A DNA stretch of 64,000 bases from Pelobacter sp. UBA6812 (lineage in GTDB: Bacteria; Desulfobacterota; Desulfuromonadia; Desulfuromonadales; Syntrophotaleaceae): contig DKEW01000055.1 in NCBI GenBank assembly GCA_002452265.1, positions 18,255-82,254 of the forward strand, given 5' to 3'. Below, piece after piece: positions 32,097-39,400 of this stretch. The first letter of the stretch is position 1. Every line of letters starts with the position of its first letter. Below the pieces are notes generated by a model. That model was not told the DNA's origin and did no database searches. It saw only the letters and a list, made by a program, of their open reading frames with translations. A program made the translations under genes and the position numbers.

Positions 32097-32513
32097 ATGG
32101 CACTAAAAATAATAACTGATTGTTCTGGAATTGATTGGCAAACCATCGCTGACTCGCTCAAAAAAGTCGGAATGGCTTATCATGAACCAGAAGTCCATAA
32201 GAGAGCTTTCGAGGCCAGTCATACAGCTGTTTTCGTTTATGAGGAATCACAGTTGATCGGTTTTGGAAGAGCAATATCTGATGGTGAATATCAAGGTGCA
32301 ATTTATGATGTTGCCGTTTTGCCAGAAGCCCAAGGAAAGGGCATTGGAAAACTTATTATCCAAACCATCTTAGGTCAACTTCCAAGCTGTAATATTATTC
32401 TTTACGCAACTCCTGGAATGGAAGGCTTTTATAAAAAGCTTGGGTTTGGAGCTATGAAAACGGGAATGGCTCTGTTCACAACCTCACAAGCAATGGGTAA
32501 ATTCACTGAATAA
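32097..32513 (+). CDS. Cassette gene: GNAT acetyltransferase
   Basis: A 138-aa GCN5-related N-acetyltransferase. The acetyl-CoA motif is VAVLPEAQGKGIGKLIIQTI (Q-x-x-G-x-G, about residues 73-92), followed by YATPGMEGFYKKLGF, the C-terminal motif B. Small GNAT genes are frequent integron cargo. The acceptor is unknown. It is followed by a 59-bp attC-like site. Confidence 0.88.
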   Translation: MALKIITDCSGIDWQTIADSLKKVGMAYHEPEVHKRAFEASHTAVFVYEESQLIGFGRAISDGEYQGAIYDVAVLPEAQGKGIGKLIIQTILGQLPSCNIILYATPGMEGFYKKLGFGAMKTGMALFTTSQAMGKFTE

Positions 32514-32516
32514 TTT

Positions 32517-32575
32517 GCTGAACCACCCAGTCCACTGGACGGCAAAAGCCGACGCCGGTGGCCGAAATGTTATGT
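32517..32575 (+). repeat. attC-like site 4
   Basis: The site runs from GCTGAAC (32517-32523) to GTTATGT (32569-32575). Inner arms ACCACC and GGTGG flank a centre that includes CCAGTCCACTGGACGG and CCGACGCCGG. Its 59-bp length equals the classic 59-base element. Confidence 0.7.
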
Positions 32576-32601
32576 CTCCTCCCAAATAAAGGGATTGCCA
32601 C

Positions 32602-32958
32602 ATGGAAAACGAAATAGTCTACAGCGACAAATTGGTGGAAATTTCTAAAGATTCAATTTTGGTACGGGGCTACTACTATCCCTTCGGTGACAAACGGGTC
32701 GAATTTAAAAACATCGAAAACATAGTCATACAAAAGCCAAGTCTCCTGAGTGGGAAATACCGCTACTATGGAACTGGCGATTTTCGGACATGGTTTCCAC
32801 CTGACGATCGCTCATCAAGAGATTTAATCTTCATAATAAAAATAAGGAATAAATGGTGGCGCGTAGGGTTAACCGTTGAGAATTCTCAAGCAGTTTTAAG
32901 CCTGTTCAAAGACAAGTGTTCAATCATTGATTTAAGGAACGAGCAAAAAGCGTCTTGA
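32602..32958 (+). CDS. Cassette gene: PH-like small protein
   Basis: A 118-aa soluble protein dominated by beta-strands with a C-terminal helix (VENSQAVLSLFKDKC). The order (KLVEISKDSILVRGYYYPFGDKRVEFKNIENIVIQ ... TWFPPD) resembles bacterial PH-like domains, but I recognise no named family. It lies between two attC-like sites. Confidence 0.7.
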   Translation: MENEIVYSDKLVEISKDSILVRGYYYPFGDKRVEFKNIENIVIQKPSLLSGKYRYYGTGDFRTWFPPDDRSSRDLIFIIKIRNKWWRVGLTVENSQAVLSLFKDKCSIIDLRNEQKAS

Positions 32959-32959
32959 A

Positions 32960-33011
32960 TGACAACATGGCAAGCGCTTCAACTCGGAGCGCGGTTAATT
33001 CCACGTTCGGT
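32960..33011 (+). repeat. attC-like site 5 (degenerate)
   Basis: TGACAAC at the left and GTTCGGT at the right flank an inner inverted repeat (AGCGCTT ... GAGCGC). The cores deviate from consensus, so this site may be decayed. Confidence 0.5.
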
Positions 33012-33020
33012 GAATAAAGC

Positions 33021-33740
33021 ATGAACCTTTCCAATATTCTTTTTGACTTGGATGGAACTCTTACCGATCCAAAGGACGGGATAACCCGTTGCATTCGGTT
33101 TTCCCTGGATAAACTCGGCGTTAATCCGCCACACGAAGACAGTCTCACCAGGTGTATCGGGCCACCCCTCAGGGAGTCATTTTCACGTCTGATGAATACA
33201 AGGGATGAAGCTCTTCTCGATCAAGCCCTCTTTTATTATCGGGCCCGTTTCGCTGAGACAGGCATGTTTGAAAATGCGATATATCCAGAGATTATTCCTT
33301 GTCTGAAGAGAATCGGGGACGCAAAATTTCGTATGTATCTAGCGACTTCAAAACCGTGGGTGTTTGCCATGCAGATTCTCGACCATTTCGATCTGACGCA
33401 ATTTTTCCACGCTGTTCATGGAAGTGAGCTGGATGGCCGCTTGTCGAATAAAGGTGAGTTGATAGCCCATATTATCGATTCCGAAAACTTGGATCCGGGT
33501 GCCACTCTTATGGTCGGAGATCGATCTCACGACATCATCGGTGGGAAAGAGAATGGGATAATGACGGCAGCCGTTACCTACGGGTATGGTAGCCACGAAG
33601 AAATTGCCGAATCAAAGCCAGACGTAGTCTTCGCGTCTCTCCAGGAATTGGTAACATTTCTTGGCTTACAGGTCCCACCGGGCAACTGGGTGGTGCAGGA
33701 TGAGGACGCCGCAAAAAAACCTGCTCCGCACATCATTTGA
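33021..33740 (+). CDS. Cassette gene: HAD-superfamily phosphatase (Gph-like)
   Basis: A 239-aa hydrolase like phosphoglycolate phosphatase. The nucleophile motif is FDLDGTLTD (residues 8-16), motif II is LATSKP, the motif III region NKGELIAHII and motif IV MVGDRSHDIIGGKENG. A small helical cap lies between. The last 20 residues have little family similarity and overlap an attC-like sequence, so the reading frame seems to run into its own recombination site. Confidence 0.88.
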   Translation: MNLSNILFDLDGTLTDPKDGITRCIRFSLDKLGVNPPHEDSLTRCIGPPLRESFSRLMNTRDEALLDQALFYYRARFAETGMFENAIYPEIIPCLKRIGDAKFRMYLATSKPWVFAMQILDHFDLTQFFHAVHGSELDGRLSNKGELIAHIIDSENLDPGATLMVGDRSHDIIGGKENGIMTAAVTYGYGSHEEIAESKPDVVFASLQELVTFLGLQVPPGNWVVQDEDAAKKPAPHII

Positions 33741-33749
33741 CCGTTATGC
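33680..33749 (+). repeat. Possible attC-like site 6 overlapping the HAD gene end
   Basis: GGCAACT (33681) and GTTATGC (33743-33749) could be cores. The inner arms GGTGCAGG and CCTGCTCC are weakly inverse. This would be the last cassette boundary before the core pbpC gene. Confidence 0.35.
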
Positions 33750-33884
33750 CAAAAACACATCAATGTTGGTGTGAAGGGTTCTATGCCCGATCCTATTGAC
33801 GATGTCGCGGCAGTCAATACCTGGTGCTAAATCTTCCTTGTGGAGAATGCTGTTCACCACTGTTCCAGGGCTTGCAGAATTTAT

Positions 33885-36248
33885 TTACTCCGTCCGATCC
33901 CGCACCATCCCCACCCGCAAATCCCGATGATCGGCCCGGCCATGATCATCCACCACTCGCACCGTGAAATGACCGCTGGCCGGTTGCCAGAAAAAAGTTT
34001 CCCCCGCCTTGCAGGATCCGACAAACCGATCATCGACAAACCAGAACAGTTGGCGCACATCGGCATCGGCTACGGCGCTGAAGGGGATCTTTTCCTTTTT
34101 CAGGGTTTCGCTGCGCAGGCGGTATTGCAGCCCGGACACCGGTGACTGGATGGTGGGCGAGGAGCCGGACAGGCTCTGGGTGTCGAGGTCGCAGTCCGAC
34201 TCGAAGGGTGGAGGCGTCTTGAGGGCGATGCCGGCCTGGCGGAAGATGCGTTGCAGATCGGATGGCCAGAATTCAAAAACCTGCATTTCTGTGCGGCCCG
34301 GTTGCTGGTGGCAGGCGCGCAGGCCGGTCTGTTTGTTGACCGGTACGGCACGGTGAATGGTTGACACCTTGATCGGTGAGACGCCGGGAATAAACCAGGA
34401 GTCTGTGGTGCGAGGACAGTAGCGACCGGGCAGGTCGCCGGTGTCGGCGCACATGGCCACTCTTTCCACGTTGAGCAGGCCGGGCTTGAGGCTGCCGGTG
34501 GCCTGCCAGGGTTGTCCGTTGCTCAGGCTATGGAAAATTTCGAACAATAGCGGTCCGGCGGCCTGGCGGCCGACGAAGGCGCGGTTGCCGGAACCGTCGA
34601 AATTACCGATCCACACCGCCACCACGTAGGGGCCGGAGATGCCCACCGCCCAGGCGTCGCGGAAGGCGTGGGATGTGCCTGTTTTCCAGGCGACTTGCAG
34701 GCCGCTGGACTGTTGACCCGGAAGGGTGGGGCGTACCGGCGGCGGGTTGTCTCGCAGGATGTCGAGGGTAAGAAAGCAGGCTTCCTGGCTCAAGGGGACG
34801 GGCGGGGTTTCGGCTTTTGGGTCGGTCATCAGCATGCGTACCGGCTGCAGCTTGCCGCCGTTGGGCAGCATGGCGTACAGCTTGAGCAGGTCGAGCATGG
34901 TCAGTTCTACGCCGCCCAGTGCCAGCGCCAGGCCGTAGTAGCTCTCCTGTTTGAGGTTTTGCACGCCGGCGGTTTGCAGTAATTCGTAAAGTCCCGGTTT
35001 GTCCACGGCTGCCTGCAGAGCCGCTGCGGGCACGTTACGGCTGGCGATGAGGGCGTCACGGGCCAGAATGGGGCCGAGGAAGGCCTGGTCGTAGTTTTCC
35101 GGAGCGAAGCCGCCGTAACGGTGCGGCGCATCCTTGAGCATGGTCATGGGGTGGATCAACCCCTGATCCATGGCCAGGGCGTAGACGAAAGGCTTGAGAG
35201 TGGAGCCGGGGGAGCGGGGCGCATTGCAGCCGTTGACCTGCCCCTGAATTGAGGCCTCGGAAAAGTCAGCGGAACCGACCATTGCGGCCAGTTCCATGGT
35301 TTGATAATTGAGGATCGCCACGGCACCGTTGACGATGCCGACTTCTTTGCGTCGCATCAGGTAGTCACGCAGGCGTTGCTCGGCCATGCGCTGCAGATCG
35401 CCGTCGATGGTGGTATCGATGCGGCCGCGTAACAGCAGCGGCAGTTGCCGTTCGAGGTCGGTGACCAAGTGCGGGGCGCGAAACGGCAGCTGTTCCGGCG
35501 TGCGTATCTGCAGGGGGAGCTCGAAAGAGGCTTGCAGCCGGGCGGCTTCAGGGTGCTGCTTCTGCCAACGTATGAATAACGGGTCACGGGCGACCTTGAG
35601 AGCGGCAAAACCTTGGGCTGTCGTGGGGTTGCGTTTGACCGGATTTTGCGGGATGACGCACAGGCTCAGGGCTTCGGGCAAACTCAAGTCTTTGGCGGGT
35701 TTGTCAAAATAGATCAGGCTGGCCGCCTCGATCCCCTCGATGTTGCGGCCGTAGGGCGCGAGGTTGAGGTAGGCTTCGAAGATTTCGTCCTTGCTGTAAT
35801 GCCGGGACAGTTGCAGGGCGCGCAGGATCTGTACCAGCTTGCCGCTCAGGCTGCGGGTTTGCAGGTGCCAGCGCAGTCGGGCCACCTGCATGGTGATGGT
35901 CGAGGCACCCACCGGGCGAGTGCGAACGATGAAGCTGCTCCAGAAGGCGCGCAGCAGCGCCAGGGGATCGACACCGGGGTGCCGGTAGTAATCCTGATCC
36001 TCATACAGCAGAGTCGCATCGCGCAACTCCGGGGCGATGTTCTTCAGCGGCACCTGCAGGCGATAACGGTCGTCGTCGGCCAGGGTCAGGCGCAGCAACC
36101 GGCCCTGGCGGTCGAAAAAAGCCCGCGAGGTGCTCTGGTAGCGCAGCAGTTCCGGCCGGGGGATGGCTAAGATCGCGACCGCGATCAGCAACAGGCTAAT
36201 CGCGGCCGGACGCAATACTTTTTTTATCTGCGGATGCCTCTGTTTCAA
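33885..36248 (-). CDS. pbpC: Penicillin-binding protein 1C
   Basis: A 787-aa bifunctional peptidoglycan enzyme. A signal-anchor helix (about residues 12-28) is followed by a GT51 glycosyltransferase domain (EDQDYYRHPGVDP, GASTITMQVAR), a transpeptidase domain (SPGSTLKPFVY with the catalytic Ser, SRN, KTGTSHAFRDAW) and a C-terminal BiPBP_C domain from about residue 690. The start is TTG at 36248, with GAAGGA just upstream; no in-frame ATG precedes the anchor. It lies next to the alpha-2-macroglobulin gene, the classic pair in which the two proteins are thought to guard and repair the wall. Confidence 0.94.
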   Translation of the reverse strand: MKQRHPQIKKVLRPAAISLLLIAVAILAIPRPELLRYQSTSRAFFDRQGRLLRLTLADDDRYRLQVPLKNIAPELRDATLLYEDQDYYRHPGVDPLALLRAFWSSFIVRTRPVGASTITMQVARLRWHLQTRSLSGKLVQILRALQLSRHYSKDEIFEAYLNLAPYGRNIEGIEAASLIYFDKPAKDLSLPEALSLCVIPQNPVKRNPTTAQGFAALKVARDPLFIRWQKQHPEAARLQASFELPLQIRTPEQLPFRAPHLVTDLERQLPLLLRGRIDTTIDGDLQRMAEQRLRDYLMRRKEVGIVNGAVAILNYQTMELAAMVGSADFSEASIQGQVNGCNAPRSPGSTLKPFVYALAMDQGLIHPMTMLKDAPHRYGGFAPENYDQAFLGPILARDALIASRNVPAAALQAAVDKPGLYELLQTAGVQNLKQESYYGLALALGGVELTMLDLLKLYAMLPNGGKLQPVRMLMTDPKAETPPVPLSQEACFLTLDILRDNPPPVRPTLPGQQSSGLQVAWKTGTSHAFRDAWAVGISGPYVVAVWIGNFDGSGNRAFVGRQAAGPLLFEIFHSLSNGQPWQATGSLKPGLLNVERVAMCADTGDLPGRYCPRTTDSWFIPGVSPIKVSTIHRAVPVNKQTGLRACHQQPGRTEMQVFEFWPSDLQRIFRQAGIALKTPPPFESDCDLDTQSLSGSSPTIQSPVSGLQYRLRSETLKKEKIPFSAVADADVRQLFWFVDDRFVGSCKAGETFFWQPASGHFTVRVVDDHGRADHRDLRVGMVRDRTE

Positions 36249-36303
36249 GCTTTTCCTTCGTGTGTTCCCGTTTGTGTAATCAGCGGGTGGTTAAAACCTG
36301 TTT

Positions 36304-36444
36304 AACAGGGATGAAGGGGATTCAGGTGATACTTCTTAAACCCGGATCTCGCACAAGGACACGAAGCCACAAAGAACAACCAGGCTTTAGTGTTCAGTCT
36401 TAGCTTGCTTGGCTCTTATCCCTTTTATCCCCTTTATCTCTGTT
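36304..36444. repeat. Inverted repeat between pbpC and A2M genes
   Basis: AACAGGGATGAAGGGGAT (36304-36321) is matched at 16 of 18 positions by the inverse at 36427-36444. Between them is a copy of the AAGGACACGAAG motif (about 36355). It resembles intergenic repeats at 54092-54175. Confidence 0.7.
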
Positions 36445-36465
36445 CAATTCAATTTTTTGGTCTTG

Positions 36466-39400
36466 TTATTCCGATCCTGCGGGTCTTCCTGACTCCGAGG
36501 GTGCGACGCTGATCTGGCCGGATACACCGGATGCGCGCACCGCCCGGTCGTACATGGCCTCGGCCCAAGGTGGCGGGATCACGAACTGCCCGGCATTGGT
36601 GACTTTGGCCCGGTAGTTGAGTTCCCGTGCCGAGGTGTCGAAACGGCCGTAGAAGACCACTCGGTCTTCGCGTACGTCGACATAGTCGGCACGCCACCCG
36701 ACAGCGGTGCGTGGCACCGAATCACGCAGCACCTCGAAGCCGCCCGGCAGCAGGTCGATGACCGCCACGTTGCTGACCGGTTCGCCCAGGGCGCGTATCC
36801 GCAGGCGTACGGTGATTTCCTGACCCTGTTGCAGTTGGGTAACCGGCTTGCCATCTCGATCCAGATATTCCCGGGTGATCTCCAGTTTATCGCGTACCGG
36901 TGTTTTTGGCAGTTCACGGTTAAAGCCGGACTGCGACAAAAGGTGGAACAGCGCGTTATCCGCGGCTGCCAGCACCTTGACGGTGCCGGTGCCAAAGGCT
37001 GCCTGCGGCATCGGTTTGTATTCAACCGTCAGTGCCTGCTGATTGCCCTGGCCGTCGACAGCGGTGAAGCGGATACTTTCATCCCGTAGCGGGGCATTCT
37101 GCAGCTGGCCGTAAGCGCCCAGGGCCAGGATGGTGTAAGCGGCGGAAATGGTGTTGTAGCGACCTCGGAATACCGGCTCGACAAATCGCAACAACTCCTC
37201 ACCATCAAGCTTCGCCGCTTGCTTCGGGAAGTGTCGCGCCAGCAGATAGACAAACTGGGCGTCACGGGTCAGGGGTGAATGGAACACGCCATCCTTGTCG
37301 TTGCCCTTGGCGCCAAGACGGTAGCGGCTGATCATGTCCGCGGCATCATCCTGCTTTTTGAGCAGGCTGTAAGCGGCGGCCATGTAGGCGGCGGCGAGAT
37401 CCTGACGCCAGGTTTTCGGCTGATTTTTGTCCAGCCAGGTCTGCAGGCTGACCAGGTGGTTGGTTGTGACTTCTCCCATGCGCGTCAGCAGGTAGATGGC
37501 GTAGGCGCGCACCCGGGCTTGCTCCAGATGCGTTGGCGTTTGGCCGACATAATTGCGCAGATAATCCTTGCCACGGGTCATGAGGTCGTCGGGCACCGCG
37601 TAGCCGAGCTCGCGCACCTCGAGCAGGAAATGCATAACGTACACGCTGGGGAATTCCGCTACCTCGCTGCCACCGGGCCAGAAACAGAAACCGCCGTTGG
37701 CCAGTTGCCGCTCGCGCAAGCGGGCGATGAGGGTGGCGAAACGCTGGCGGTTGTCGCTGGAGTGGGGTGCGAAGGCCGGATGGCTCATGAGGCCGACCAG
37801 CGGGAAAACCTGACTGACCACCTGTTCGGTACAGCCGTGGGGAAAGTGCTCCAGGTAGGCCGACAGGCCGTCGATGAGTACCAGCGGGCTGCTTGATGCC
37901 GCCACTTGCTGCTCGGCTAAATCGGCGTACAGCCGGCGCGGCACCTCCAGCTGGGCTTTGCCGCTGTTTGTATAGCCGCTGGTCAGGGTGCTGGCATAGG
38001 GCAGCGCCGGGCGGATGCTGAGGGTTGCACGGCGGGTAGCCTGCTCTTTGCCCGAGGTGACGATGAAGCGCACCTGCGCAGCGCCGAGCTTGTCTGTAGC
38101 CTTAAGTTGGAAGTGAACGGTTTTTTCGCTGCCTTCGCCGAGGGTCAGCCGCTGTTCTTTATCCCCGACGATTTTAAGCTGTGGCGAAGCCTCCAGGCGT
38201 ACGGTGAGCGGGGCGTCTTTGCCTGAACCTTCCAGAATATTGCTGATGCTGGCCGAGGCACGGAAACTGTCACCGGGAGCGGCCTGGGTCAGCAGGCTGG
38301 GGGTGATGACGAAGGGGCCGCGCACCAGACTGGAGTTTTCCGCTACGCCGATGGCCTCTTCAGCCACCGCCACGGCCATCACCCGCAGGGTGCCGGAAAA
38401 AGTATCGGGGACCGTGAAGCTGACCGTGCGCTGCTGGCCGTCGGCATCGACGATGCCCGACCAGAACACGGCCGGCTTGTCCAGCGCGCGTGCAAAGGGA
38501 TTTAGGTTAGCAGCCAGGGCTTTGCGCATGCTTTCATCCGCCATGCCGCCGCCGCTGGCGGAGAGCTGACGTATCAGCTCGAATTCGGGCAGGATCAGGT
38601 CGAGCATCTGCAGGGTGTCGACCTGCAGGGCGCGTTTGCGCAGGAAATGATCGAGGGGTTGCGGCGTCTTGTAGTTCGCTACCTGCAGAATCCCTTCGTT
38701 GACGGCGAACACCACGATGCGCGAAGCTTTGGACGCACTGTAGGCGATTTCCATCGTGTCGCCAGGGCGAACCTTGGGCGCCACCTCCAGTTGGACATCG
38801 AGGGTGCGTTTGCCGCGGTCGATGGTAAAAGGCGCCACGGCATAACTCAACGGGCTGGTGAAGATCTCCCTGGAGTCGGCGGCGCGCACAAAGGCAACGT
38901 TGACGTAGGCGTTGCCCTCCAGGTTTTTGGGGATGGTTATGGTCTGCATGGAGCTGGTGGTATCGGTGGCGAACCATTTCCAGGCATGCACCCGGTCGCT
39001 TTCGATGGTGATCAGGCCGCTGCCCGTGTAGGGGGCGGTGATATTCATCTCGATGGTATCGCCGGCTTTGTAGTCCAGGCGATTGAGTTTCAGATCGACT
39101 TCGGCATTCTTCTCCAGTTGCCCCAGCAAGTTGCCGTGGCCGACCACGGAGAAGCGCACCCGGGCCAGCTTTAGGTCCTGCGGGTCGAGGATCTCCCATA
39201 CGTAGGTGCCGGGGCGGGTGGTGGGCAGCCGGTGGTGTATACCGGTGGCGGGGATGGCGAAATCCTCCGACTGCAGTTCCTGTTCTTTTTCCACCGACTG
39301 ATAGGCGTAGGTGCCGTCCTGCTGCTGTACCAGGGTCGAGATGGTGCGAATTTCCGTGAGGCGCGCCCGTAGTTTCTTTAAGGCGCGGGGTTTGAGATCG

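Noticed and set aside
33744..33860. - strand frame with RDIVNRIGHRTLHTN, resembling the LGH..T block of a tyrosine recombinase.
   Set aside because: The match is short, the Tyr position is Phe, and nothing else of the fold is present; I could not support it as a gene remnant.
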